A DNA stretch of 53,714 bases, from contig JAFNFQ010000027.1 of assembly GCA_017885655.1 (NCBI GenBank), positions 1-53,714 on the forward strand, given 5' to 3'. Both the position numbers and the translations under genes were made by a program. Source of the DNA: Methanobacteriota archaeon. GTDB lineage: Archaea > Thermoplasmatota > Thermoplasmata > RBG-16-68-12 > JAFNFQ01. The notes beneath the pieces were generated by a model. That model made no database searches. It was not told the DNA's origin and saw nothing but the letters and a program-made list of their open reading frames with translations. Each line of letters starts with the position of its first letter. Positions within the stretch are counted from its first letter, which is position 1. Positions 8,865-18,095 of the stretch are shown in pieces.

Positions 8865-9608
8865 ATGCTCCGCTGCAACCAATGTGGCCGTCAGAACATC
8901 GACGATGCGAAGTTCTGTGACAGGTGCGGTTCGCCTATGGTCATGGGGCAAAAGCCCGAACAAGCGCAGACCTTGGGCCCAGTGCCACCAGAGCCGCCGG
9001 CACCGCCACCGGAGGATATCGGTGAACGCTTCGGCAGGGAGATAGCTGCCGCCGGCGAGCGCTTCGGGAGAGAGATGGCAAAGGCGGGAGAGAGATTCGG
9101 CAGGCAGTTCGAGGGCGCGGGGAGGCGCTGGGAGACCCGGTACGAAAGGAGGTTCCACCACCTTGGCCCCTTTATCGGTGCCCTGATCGGATGGGGCTTC
9201 CTGATCCTGATCATCCTCGGCATACAGGCGGCAAGAACACCCGGCGGTGATCACGCCTATCCGAACCTCGGCAACTACCTCGGTGGCCATGTGCTGCTGT
9301 TCTTCGGGCTCCTGCTGCTCTTCGGCTATGTCAACTATCTCCACCGAAGGTTCCGCAAGCGGGCGGTGTGGGTCTTGCCGGTCAGCGTGGCGGCTGGAAT
9401 CATGATCTTCTCATGGCTCGCGGCGGGGGCGCTCTCCGCATTGGCAATCGACACCGGGCGACAAGACATCGCCGATGCCGCTTCGGTCGGACAGACGCTC
9501 CTCCCGGTAATCTTCGTCGTCATCGTGGCCCTCGGGTACCTCATAGTTTTCACGAGCTCAAGGTGGTTCTGGAAGAGGGTGATCGTCCCGCCGGAGCAGG
9601 GAAAGTGA
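8865..9608 (+). CDS. Zinc-ribbon membrane protein with amphipathic 11-residue repeats
   Basis: CNQCGRQNIDDAKFCDRCG N-terminus, several hydrophobic segments, GERFGRE repeats. Confidence 0.75.
   Translation: MLRCNQCGRQNIDDAKFCDRCGSPMVMGQKPEQAQTLGPVPPEPPAPPPEDIGERFGREIAAAGERFGREMAKAGERFGRQFEGAGRRWETRYERRFHHLGPFIGALIGWGFLILIILGIQAARTPGGDHAYPNLGNYLGGHVLLFFGLLLLFGYVNYLHRRFRKRAVWVLPVSVAAGIMIFSWLAAGALSALAIDTGRQDIADAASVGQTLLPVIFVVIVALGYLIVFTSSRWFWKRVIVPPEQGK
9021..9119 (+). repeat. Three tandem 33-nt (11-aa) coding repeats
   Basis: GERFGREIAAA / GERFGREMAKA / GERFGRQFEGA. Confidence 0.8.
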
Positions 9609-9714
9609 ACAAACGGATTGACAATGCCTTTTGCATTTCTGAGATGGGCGGTAGGGGCGGATTGTGGAGGCAGGTTTCAAGCAATGAGATGCCCCTGTCC
9701 ATACGGGGAGTCAC

Positions 9715-10050
9715 TTGAACCCGACGAAGCATTCCATTATCCCGCGTCACCGGCGTGTGTTGATTGGGTTTATTGCACCTACGTTTGTGACGGTCGGTTT
9801 GGCCATCATCCTCGCTGGCTTTATCCTCCCATTATGTGATTGGCATGGCTGTACCGCGAACACCGAACACTGGGCTTTCGCCATGATTATCCTTGGAATC
9901 GCCATCATCATCTCAGCTGTCTTGTTCAGTTGGTGGATTTCATTGCATCCCCCTCCACCGTTCGTGAGGTGCCCGCGTTGCGGCAATCCGGTGACCTGGA
10001 TCACCCCTTACGAAAAATGGTATTGCGGCATATGCCGGATTTACTCATAG
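9715..10050 (+). CDS. Small membrane protein with C-terminal zinc ribbon
   Basis: Two hydrophobic segments then RCPRCGNPVTWITPYEKWYCGIC. Confidence 0.6.
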   Translation: MNPTKHSIIPRHRRVLIGFIAPTFVTVGLAIILAGFILPLCDWHGCTANTEHWAFAMIILGIAIIISAVLFSWWISLHPPPPFVRCPRCGNPVTWITPYEKWYCGICRIYS

Positions 10051-10295
10051 GCGCGAGAGAGTCAGTTTCCGAGCGGCATTCATTCTTCATCGAAGCCATC
10101 GTCAACCAGGCCCCGCCGTCTCCGGCAGTTGACGTGCACATGCTCGAACGCAAACTGGGAATCCTGAAGCGGTTAATGGCGATGGGATACTCTCTGGCCT
10201 ACCAGGACGAACTCAGCATCCTGTGCGAAGCAGAGTTCCCGAGGAAGAAGATAGAGTGTGAGTCGCTGAAGGCGATACTTGCCGGGATGCCTTGA
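10032..10295 (+). CDS. Hypothetical protein, 87 aa
   Basis: MPDLLIGARES...LERKLGILKRLMAMGYSLAYQDELSILCEAEFPRKK; overlaps previous ORF by 19 nt. Confidence 0.35.
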   Translation: MPDLLIGARESVSERHSFFIEAIVNQAPPSPAVDVHMLERKLGILKRLMAMGYSLAYQDELSILCEAEFPRKKIECESLKAILAGMP

Positions 10296-10353
10296 AGGTC
10301 AACGCGTTCCACCAGCTAGCATTAAATGCTGAGATGCCGATTCATCTCCCTCC

Positions 10354-11100
10354 ATGGTCCGGGCAAAATCCCCATCGCAACACATCCTCAATCGGCAGAA
10401 GGGCCGCGGCAGAGAGCGCGTTCCGGTTCTCATGCCGTTCCTCCACAGCAGCCAAGAGCTTCTTGCTCGAAAGACTGGAATCCGGAGACTTCCTCACGTC
10501 GTCGCACGAGAAGGGCGACTCGATCGACGTCGCGTTGCGCTCGTGAACCCGGGGTTTGGGGCGCCTGCGGCGGTACTGACTTTGGAAGAAACATTCCGGC
10601 GCGGCTACAGGGATTTTCTGTTCCTGGGAGCGTGCGGCGGGCTCTCGAAGGACCTGCGGATTGGGGACATCATCCTGCCTGAAGAGTCAATCTCGGAGGA
10701 GGGGACGTCACCGCTGTATGGGCTGTCGGGACCGAGGTTCAAAGCCGATGCCGAACTGGCGGACCTCCTCGAATCCACCGCGAAGGGTCTGGGCACGGAA
10801 GTCCGACGCGGGCTGATCTGGACAACCGACGCGCCTTATATGGAGACACCCGCCAAGATTAGGAGATACAGGAAGCAAGGAGTCATCGGCGTCGAGATGG
10901 AGACTTCCGCGTTGTTCGCTGTCGCGAAGCTGAGAAAAGCGCGCGTGGCGGGTCTGCTGGTCGTCTCGGACTTGCTTCATGAAGAATGGATCACAGGATG
11001 GAACAAGAAGGCCTACAGTGTCGCTGAAGACAGAGCACTGGAAGTTTTCATGAAAGCAGCGATGCGTCTCGTCGATAGTCAGAGGAAAGGACATCGATGA
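10354..11100 (+). CDS. Nucleoside phosphorylase family protein; exact start uncertain
   Basis: FLFLGACGGLSKDLRIGDIILPEE and GVIGVEMETSALFAVA motifs. Confidence 0.85.
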   Translation: MVRAKSPSQHILNRQKGRGRERVPVLMPFLHSSQELLARKTGIRRLPHVVAREGRLDRRRVALVNPGFGAPAAVLTLEETFRRGYRDFLFLGACGGLSKDLRIGDIILPEESISEEGTSPLYGLSGPRFKADAELADLLESTAKGLGTEVRRGLIWTTDAPYMETPAKIRRYRKQGVIGVEMETSALFAVAKLRKARVAGLLVVSDLLHEEWITGWNKKAYSVAEDRALEVFMKAAMRLVDSQRKGHR

Positions 11101-11636
11101 AACGGAAAGCATCCGCGGGAAGAGCGAAGGTCCCCGCTGGGGTTCGCAGCTTCAAGGCATCCGACCGTGACGCATGCAGAGGGCTCTGGGCGGAGCTGAC
11201 GCTTTGGCACCGCCGGATCTATGATGACCCGACGATTTGCGGCTCTGACCCCGGTGCCTATTTCGATTCATATCTCAATAAACATGGGTCGAAGCACATC
11301 TGGGTCGCAGAAGTCGATGGTAAGGCAGTGGGGATGGCGGGGCTGATTCAAGGTGACGAGGGGCCGGAACTCGAACCGCTGATCGTGAGCGGGGATCATA
11401 GGGGGCGTGGGATCGGTCGGCTGCTGTCTGAGAAGTAGATTCAGGCCGCGCGCAAGCAAGGTGCGAATATGCTGAATGTTCGGCCGGTTGCGCGAAACGA
11501 CCCCGCCATCCGTTTCTTCCATGGTCGCGGGTTCAATACCCTCGGCCATATCGAGATGTTCATCGACCTCACTCCCGCCACCCGCCGAAGATGGAAAGGT
11601 AAGAAGAGGATTGCGGGGAAGGACTTCAGATTCTGA
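11097..11636 (+). pseudogene. GNAT acetyltransferase interrupted by in-frame TAG at 11436-11438
   Basis: Acetyl-CoA loop DHRGRGIGRLLSEK, then TAG, then same-frame IQAARKQGANMLNVRPVARNDPAIRFFHGRGFNTLGHIEMFIDL with stop at 11634-11636. Confidence 0.8.
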
Positions 11637-11651
11637 CCGACCTGGCGGTAT

Positions 11652-12602
11652 CTAGAATCCGTCCAGGGACATGAACGCGAATCTCCCGTCGTCGAGGCCG
11701 TAGAGATGCTCCAGTTTCCTCCTCGACATGCCCTTCTCGAGAGGCTTCGCCATGAGCCGGTACCAGTGCGTCGGACGGATCTGATAGTCCAATGAGACGA
11801 ACCTGTCCCTCTGTTTCCTCCAGATGAGGCTTGAACCGACGACAAGGGAACCCTTGTATTGCGCTTCGAGTGCGGAGACGATTGCATCGAAATCCTGCTT
11901 CGCTGGGGCCACGGCTTCCATGATGAACGCAACGCCCTCTCGCGGCGACGACACGGCGTACCCAACGACCTTGCCCGCGAGAGTCGCGACCCTGATCGCA
12001 GCCTTTCCGAGTTGCTGCGTAGCGATTCCTGTCTCGAGGAAGTCCCACTGTCGATCCGTGAAGCCAAGGCTGCCCCTGAGATATTCCTTGTAGATGCTGG
12101 CAAGTTTCTTGCAGTCGCGCTTGCGATATTGCCTGAGTTTGATGTCGCTGCCTTGCGCCTGCTTTTTGGGGATGCGCTTGAACCCTCTCGGAAAAGTTGA
12201 GACGTTAAAGTAGCCCAGCTTTCGATACAGGTTGTGAGCGACCAAATGCTCCCCGGTCATGAGCCAAGAAGTGGTCATGCCTTCCTCGGCCCCCAGCTCC
12301 TCGATCCTCTTCATCAGCGCGGTCGCGATGCCCTTTCGCGTCTCGTCAGGGGCGGTCACGACCTCCGCGACTCCCAACTGATCCGCCACACCCTCCGTTG
12401 ACCTCAAACGCAGCCTGAAGGGGATGATCTGGCCCAGCACCTTGTCCCCTCTCACCGCATAGATGCCGAAAAGCTTCCAGATCCTCCCGTCGTGCTCGGC
12501 CATCGCCCTCGCCCGCTCTTCCGTGAGAGGCCATCCGAACCCGGACAGGTGCATGACGAGAACCTGGTCATGGTCGACCTCATCATAGGTGAGAATCTTC
12601 AT
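11652..12602 (-). CDS. GNAT-family acetyltransferase, probably two GNAT domains
   Basis: VVTAPDETRKGIATALMKRIEELG...HNLYRKLGYFN; second domain follows; start chosen at MKILTYDEVDHDQV. Confidence 0.75.
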   Translation of the reverse strand: MKILTYDEVDHDQVLVMHLSGFGWPLTEERARAMAEHDGRIWKLFGIYAVRGDKVLGQIIPFRLRLRSTEGVADQLGVAEVVTAPDETRKGIATALMKRIEELGAEEGMTTSWLMTGEHLVAHNLYRKLGYFNVSTFPRGFKRIPKKQAQGSDIKLRQYRKRDCKKLASIYKEYLRGSLGFTDRQWDFLETGIATQQLGKAAIRVATLAGKVVGYAVSSPREGVAFIMEAVAPAKQDFDAIVSALEAQYKGSLVVGSSLIWRKQRDRFVSLDYQIRPTHWYRLMAKPLEKGMSRRKLEHLYGLDDGRFAFMSLDGF

Positions 12603-12731
12603 GCACGGCTGAACGGGGCTGATTGCCTTAAGGATTCGTGCGCCTCCATGTGGCCGGATGCGTATGGCCTTGTTCCAGCACCCTTTTGTATGATCACGCA
12701 ATCCATCCGCTTCGTTGAACGGGTGTCAAAG

Positions 12732-13463
12732 ATGAGTACTTGCGCAGTTGCGATCAATGATCTGGTGAAAGCCTACTCAACCGGCCTGAAGGCGATTGAC
12801 GGTGTGACCCTGACCGTCAACGAAGGCGAGATATTCGGGTTGATTGGACCGAACGGTGCCGGCAAGACGACGACCCTCAGGATCTTGGGCACATTATTGA
12901 AGCCGACCAGCGGCACCGTCTCTATCCTTGGTCATGATGTGGTCGAGGGACAGATGGCCGTACGCGGTTTGATTTCTTATCTGCCAGAGGACGCAGGCGC
13001 CTATGAGAACCTTTCAGGGCGCGAGTATCTCGCGTTCATGGCGGGTTTCTACGAGGGCGATGCGAAGAAGACCGTGGATATCGGAGTCAGAATCGCGGAC
13101 CTGAAAGAGCGCATCGACTCAAGAATCAAGGAATACAGCAAGGGCATGAAACGGCGGTTGTTGATTGCCAGGGCTCTGATGACCGCGCCGAAGCTCGCGA
13201 TCCTGGACGAGCCGACGGCGGGTTTGGATGTCATGCACGCACTGTATGTCCGAGAGAGGGTGAAGGGACTCATCAAGGAACGGGGAACGACAGCAGTTCT
13301 CTCCAGTCACAATCTCTTGGAAGTCGAGTTCATGTGCGACAGAGTCGCGCTGATCGACCACGGACGAATCCACGAAACCGGCACGCCGTCCGAACTGAAG
13401 GAGAAGTACGGCGCGAAGAATCTGGAAGAGGTTTTCATGGAGGTGGTGAAGCATGCCGCATGA
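12732..13463 (+). CDS. ABC transporter ATP-binding protein
   Basis: GPNGAGKTTT Walker A, YSKGMKRRLLIARAL signature, LAILDEPTAGLD Walker B. Confidence 0.95.
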   Translation: MSTCAVAINDLVKAYSTGLKAIDGVTLTVNEGEIFGLIGPNGAGKTTTLRILGTLLKPTSGTVSILGHDVVEGQMAVRGLISYLPEDAGAYENLSGREYLAFMAGFYEGDAKKTVDIGVRIADLKERIDSRIKEYSKGMKRRLLIARALMTAPKLAILDEPTAGLDVMHALYVRERVKGLIKERGTTAVLSSHNLLEVEFMCDRVALIDHGRIHETGTPSELKEKYGAKNLEEVFMEVVKHAA

Positions 13464-14763
13464 ACTGCGCAATATCGTGGTCAAGGAATTGAGGGAGATT
13501 GTCCGCGACCCCCGACTCCTCATAGGCATGATCATCGTGCCTGTCCTTATGATGCCGCTCATGGGGGTCGGTATAAGGTCAGCCATGGAGGCTACGGAAC
13601 AACAACTCTCTAAGATGGAGACCGGGCTTCTAAACCAGGATGAGGTTGGCAGTCACGACTACTCGGACACACTGTACAGGTTGATGGTCCAGAATAACTT
13701 GGTAGTCAGGAACTCGACTGCCCCAGATACCAACTCCGCTGTGAGCTGGGCGTTGCAGAATAATCTGGGCACGCTGGTCGTGCTCCCGCCATTGTTCTCC
13801 GAAAACATCAGCAGCGGGAAGTCTGTGAACGTTTCCGTCTATCAGATGCTCAGTCATTTCGGATTCGACGAGATAGCAGGGTCTGGCCGAATGGACTCTG
13901 TGTTCACCCTGTTCAACAACAGGGTCCTCCATGACAGGCTCGGAAACGACTACAACAGCTCGAACCCGTACCTGCCGCCAGTCCCCGCGAATGTCCAGTC
14001 CCAATCAGTCGTCAAAGGGGAGGTTCTTAACGTCTCGCCTTCGAACCTCATCAACACAGTGTTTACCACCGGATTGCTCATCCCGATAGCCATCTCCATC
14101 GTCATTATCCTCGCGGCCCAGCTCGCCGCCACATCGGTCGCGATGGAGAAAGAGCAGAAGACGCTGGAAGTCCTGCTCACCCTGCCCATCAAGAGGATCA
14201 ATATCCTCCTCGGCAAGCTCAGCGGGGTCATCGTCGTCTCGGCGCTCGCAACGATCGCTATGCTGCTCAGCTTCGGATACTACATGTCGAGCTTCACCTT
14301 CGCGGGAGGGGCTCAAGTAGACCTCGCCGCCGTTGGACTGACGCCGGACATGACCGGCTACGCCCTGCTCGCCGCCTCGCTGTTCCTGTCGATAATCTCA
14401 GCGCTGGCACTCGCCGTGCTCCTCGCCGCATACACCAAGGACGTCAGGAGCGCACAATCTCTGCTCGGCGTGTTGTTCCTGCCGATTTTCATACCGGCCT
14501 TCCTCCTGATGTACGCGCCTATTGAGATACTTCCCGCGGGACTCCAGGCGGTCCTCTACGCGATCCCATTCTCCTATCCGTCCATCGCCTCAAAAGCTCT
14601 CTACACGAAGGACTACGCGGTGGTGGCGCTGGGTGTCGTCTATCAGCTCATCTTCACTGCAGTCGTACTCATCATAGCGGCCAGGTTCTTCGCGTCAGAG
14701 AAGATAATGACCGCCAAGCTGAGGTGGGGAAGGAAGCGCAAGGCTGAAACTGAAATGGAGTGA
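13453..14763 (+). CDS. ABC-2 type permease (NatB-like)
   Basis: 436 aa, N-terminal TM, large extracytoplasmic region, six C-terminal TM-like segments, EKEQKTLEVLLTLPIKR; overlaps ATPase gene. Confidence 0.9.
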   Translation: MPHELRNIVVKELREIVRDPRLLIGMIIVPVLMMPLMGVGIRSAMEATEQQLSKMETGLLNQDEVGSHDYSDTLYRLMVQNNLVVRNSTAPDTNSAVSWALQNNLGTLVVLPPLFSENISSGKSVNVSVYQMLSHFGFDEIAGSGRMDSVFTLFNNRVLHDRLGNDYNSSNPYLPPVPANVQSQSVVKGEVLNVSPSNLINTVFTTGLLIPIAISIVIILAAQLAATSVAMEKEQKTLEVLLTLPIKRINILLGKLSGVIVVSALATIAMLLSFGYYMSSFTFAGGAQVDLAAVGLTPDMTGYALLAASLFLSIISALALAVLLAAYTKDVRSAQSLLGVLFLPIFIPAFLLMYAPIEILPAGLQAVLYAIPFSYPSIASKALYTKDYAVVALGVVYQLIFTAVVLIIAARFFASEKIMTAKLRWGRKRKAETEME

Positions 14764-14782
14764 ACGCCGAACCAGGTCAGAC

Positions 14783-15742
14783 TCACAGCTTCGATCCGCA
14801 CTTCCCGCAGAAGTCGAAGTCCTCGGGCAGGGCCTTGGTGCCGCACTTGGGGCAGGTCTTGATGTTCGCACCCCACCAGTACTCGTTGCTCTTGCCCTCG
14901 GCTGCCAGCTTCCTGAGCTTCATGAAGTCCACTGGCCTCTTCTCCACGAACGCCCCCATGCCTTCGAGCGTCTCTGGAGAGGCGAAGTGCATCGCGAGCC
15001 AATCCCTCGCGTGGCCCACCGTCATGTTCCATGCGAAGTCCTTCCAGAAGTTCACCTGCTGCTTGGTGTACCTTGTGCACTCGGGGAACTTCTCCAGCAA
15101 GGCCTTCGCCATCTCGTCCACCGCCTTGTCGAGCTGGTCGTAGGGAACGACCTGGTTGACCAGGCCCCACTCCAGCGCCTTCTTGGCGGGGATCCTGTTG
15201 CAGAGGAACAGCATCTCCCTGGCCCGCCTGTCACCGATGATTATCGGAAGGAACTGGGTCGCTCCTCCCGCCGCAACGCTCCCAACCCTCGTCCCGACCT
15301 GGAAGAACTCGGCGTTCTCGGAGGCGATGGACAGATCGCAGCTCATGTGAAACTCGTTTCCGCCGCCGGCGGTCATGCCGTTCACCCGCGCGATGATGAC
15401 CTTCCCGCAATTCCGCATCAGGTCGTGAGTCTGGTTGAAGTAACCCATCCACTTCCAGAAGTCGCGCGGCCAGCGAGTATAATTCTCGGCGTACTCCTTG
15501 ACATCGCCGCCGGTGCAGAACGCCTTGTCCCCCACGCCGGTGAGCACGATGACGCCGACGGTGTCGTCCATCGTCGCGTCGTGAAACGCCTTCGCGAGCT
15601 CCTGCAGGGTCAGGAGGGAGTAGGCATTGTACGCCTTCGGTCTGTTGAACGATATCCTAGCGATCCAGTCCTTCTTGTCGTACAGTATCTCCTGGAAATC
15701 GAACCCCTTCGGATCCTTGCCTAAGAACTCCTGCTTCCTCAT
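14783..15742 (-). CDS. Enoyl-CoA hydratase/isomerase superfamily protein resembling 6-oxocyclohex-1-ene-1-carbonyl-CoA hydrolase, with C-terminal zinc ribbon
   Basis: GDKAFCTGGDVKEYAENY, VNGMTAGGGNEFHMSCDLSIA, GSVAAGGATQFLPIIIG; C-terminus CPKCGTKALPEDFDFCGKCGSKL. Confidence 0.8.
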   Translation of the reverse strand: MRKQEFLGKDPKGFDFQEILYDKKDWIARISFNRPKAYNAYSLLTLQELAKAFHDATMDDTVGVIVLTGVGDKAFCTGGDVKEYAENYTRWPRDFWKWMGYFNQTHDLMRNCGKVIIARVNGMTAGGGNEFHMSCDLSIASENAEFFQVGTRVGSVAAGGATQFLPIIIGDRRAREMLFLCNRIPAKKALEWGLVNQVVPYDQLDKAVDEMAKALLEKFPECTRYTKQQVNFWKDFAWNMTVGHARDWLAMHFASPETLEGMGAFVEKRPVDFMKLRKLAAEGKSNEYWWGANIKTCPKCGTKALPEDFDFCGKCGSKL

Positions 15743-15746
15743 CCAA

Positions 15747-17618
15747 TCACTTCCCCTTGAACTGCGGCTTCCTCTTCTCTATGAACGCGCCCATGCCCTC
15801 ATTCTTGTCCTCCGTCGAGAAGCACAGGGAGATCGTCTCGACCTCGTAGGCCAGCCCCGTGACCAGGTCCACCTCGGTGCCCCTGTTGATCGCCGCCTTC
15901 GCGAGCTTCACCGCCACGGGCCCGTTCGCGGCTATCTTGTCCGCGAGCTTCTTGACTTCCTCGTAAAGCCTGTCGCGCGGCACCACCTTGTTCACCAGGC
16001 CGATTCGCTCCGCCTCCTTCGCATCGATCATCGAGCCCGTGTAGATGAGCTCCTTGGCCTTTGCCTTGCCCACCTGCCTCGAGAGCCTCTGGGTCCCGCC
16101 AAAGCCGGGATGGATGCCCAGGGTGACCTCAGGCAGACCGAACCTCGCGCCGTCGGCCGCCACTATTAGATCACAAGACAGCGCCAGCTCGAGCCCGCCG
16201 CCGAGTGCGTAGCCGTTGACGGCAGCGATCGAGACTTTCTCCATGTCCTCGAGCTTCTTGAGGACAGACTGCCCAAAATAGGTGAAGTCCCTCGCCTCCA
16301 ACGGCGTCTTGACGATCATCTCCTTGATGTCCGCCCCGGCGACGAAGGCGCCTCCCTCGCCCGTGACCATGACGACCTTCACGGCTTCGTCCTTCGCAAG
16401 GTTGTCGACCGCCTCTCCCAGGTCGGTCAGGACCTTCGAGTTCAGCGCATTGAGGGAATCGGGCCTGTCGACCGTGATGATGCCGAGCGAGCCCTCTCTG
16501 GAAGTCTGCACGCTGCGCAGGTACCAGGGCTTCTTCGACTCCGCCTGCCTGACCAGGACGCCCGGCACCTTGAGGCCGGAACTCTGGCAGAACCTCTCCA
16601 CGATGTGCAGAGACTTCTCGATGCCTATCTCGTTCATCATGGCGAACGGGCCGAGCTTCCAACGCAGGCCGACGGTCGCGCCCCTCTCCACCGCCTCCTT
16701 CGTCGCAATGCCCTCGTCAACGAGGTGCAGGGCTATGGTGAAAAGCATCCCGAGGAATCTCTCACCGACCTTGTCCATCTTCTCAAGCTCGACCGTCCCC
16801 GAGATCGTCCACTTTTGCCCCGACTCGAACTGCTTCTGCAGGCCGTTGGCGGGCCTGTAGAACTGCCCCAAGGCCTTGTGCAGCGACTCTTGCGCGTGGT
16901 ACGCGATCTGCACCCCCGTCGCGTTCATCAGCTCGAATGGCCCCATCGAAATCTGGAGTGATTTCTTCGCAGACTCCTCTATGGTCGCCATAGTCGCGAC
17001 GCCCTCGTCGAGCATCTTGACCGCCTCGTTGAGGAACGGCACGAAGTACCTGTTAACGGCGAATCCCGGTGCGTCCTTGACCGTGATGGGCAGCTTGCCG
17101 AGGAGGCGGGAGACGTCGATCAACTTGCTGATCACATCGGGCGCGGTCTTATCGCCGGGGATGACCTCTATGAGCTGGTTGATCGCCGCAGGATAGAAGA
17201 AGTGCAGCCCGGCGAACTTGACGGGCCTGCTCGTCACCGCGGCCATCTCGTTGACGCTCAGAGACGACGTGTTCGTGGCGAGAATCGCATCAGGCTTGCA
17301 GAACTTGTCGAGGTCTGCGAAGAGCTTCTTCTTGATCTCCATGTCCTCGAAGACCGCCTCGATCACCAGATCGGCGTCGGCGGAAGCCTCCTTCAGATCG
17401 ATAGTCCCGTGTATGTTCTTGATGATCGCGTCGACCTGCTCAGGCTTGACCTTCCCTCTTTTGACGCCCTCATCGAGCGTCCTCCTGATGCTGTCGAAGC
17501 CTTTCTTGACGAACTCTTCCTTGATGTCAACCATCGAAACGGCGAAACCGGACTGGGAGCATCTCTGGGCGATGCCCGCGCCCATGTTGCCTGCACCGAC
17601 GACACAAATCTTGGTCAT
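15747..17618 (-). CDS. Bifunctional 3-hydroxyacyl-CoA dehydrogenase (N-term)/enoyl-CoA hydratase (C-term)
   Basis: VGAGNMGAGIAQRC, LHFFYPAAINQLIEVIPG, then GGAFVAGADIKEM and GYALGGGLELALSCDLIVAA. Confidence 0.95.
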   Translation of the reverse strand: MTKICVVGAGNMGAGIAQRCSQSGFAVSMVDIKEEFVKKGFDSIRRTLDEGVKRGKVKPEQVDAIIKNIHGTIDLKEASADADLVIEAVFEDMEIKKKLFADLDKFCKPDAILATNTSSLSVNEMAAVTSRPVKFAGLHFFYPAAINQLIEVIPGDKTAPDVISKLIDVSRLLGKLPITVKDAPGFAVNRYFVPFLNEAVKMLDEGVATMATIEESAKKSLQISMGPFELMNATGVQIAYHAQESLHKALGQFYRPANGLQKQFESGQKWTISGTVELEKMDKVGERFLGMLFTIALHLVDEGIATKEAVERGATVGLRWKLGPFAMMNEIGIEKSLHIVERFCQSSGLKVPGVLVRQAESKKPWYLRSVQTSREGSLGIITVDRPDSLNALNSKVLTDLGEAVDNLAKDEAVKVVMVTGEGGAFVAGADIKEMIVKTPLEARDFTYFGQSVLKKLEDMEKVSIAAVNGYALGGGLELALSCDLIVAADGARFGLPEVTLGIHPGFGGTQRLSRQVGKAKAKELIYTGSMIDAKEAERIGLVNKVVPRDRLYEEVKKLADKIAANGPVAVKLAKAAINRGTEVDLVTGLAYEVETISLCFSTEDKNEGMGAFIEKRKPQFKGK

Positions 17619-17654
17619 TTTCCGACCCCGGCGCAGGGAATCGGGGATCGGGAT

Positions 17655-18095
17655 TTAACCTATCGGTTCAAACCTGAAGAAGACGCGGCCGTCGTCCCTG
17701 GTGACTGTCTTGAATTTGAGCCTCATTCCAATCTTGCAGTCTTCGTGTTTGATGCCGTCGACCCGCGAGAGTATCTTGAAGTCGAGACCGTCCAGCTTGA
17801 CGAGCGCCATTACGAAGGGCAGGTCCTTCTCGAAGCCCATCGGCGCCCCCAGGAGCATGGCGGTGAACGCGTGGACCTCTCCCGTCTTCGGCAAGTCGAC
17901 CCATTCCAAATTCTCCGAGCCGCAGTCCGGGCACACCGCCCTCGGCTGCCAGTGCAACTTTTCGCAGTCTCTGCACTTGGTTGTGGTGAACCTCCCCACC
18001 TTGAGGTTCGTGAAGAACTGGTGAATCCTCGTGTACTTCTCATCCTGAAGAGGGTAGAAGTCCAGCAGGTAGGGAAGACGAATCGTCGCGGTCAT
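17655..18095 (-). CDS. DUF35 zinc-ribbon/OB-fold protein
   Basis: CRDCEKLHWQPRAVCPDCGSENLEW; overlaps thiolase gene by 4 nt. Confidence 0.9.
   Translation of the reverse strand: MTATIRLPYLLDFYPLQDEKYTRIHQFFTNLKVGRFTTTKCRDCEKLHWQPRAVCPDCGSENLEWVDLPKTGEVHAFTAMLLGAPMGFEKDLPFVMALVKLDGLDFKILSRVDGIKHEDCKIGMRLKFKTVTRDDGRVFFRFEPIG

Noticed and set aside
11436-11438. Pyrrolysine recoding of the GNAT TAG
   Set aside because: TAG is used as a normal terminal stop in several genes here (23789-23791, 34711-34713, 40567-40569, 51533-51535) and no pyl genes are in the window; nonsense mutation or error is simpler
11529-11547. tRNA T-arm-like GGGTTCAATACCC
   Set aside because: Only a 3-bp stem, no acceptor or anticodon arms, and within GNAT coding sequence
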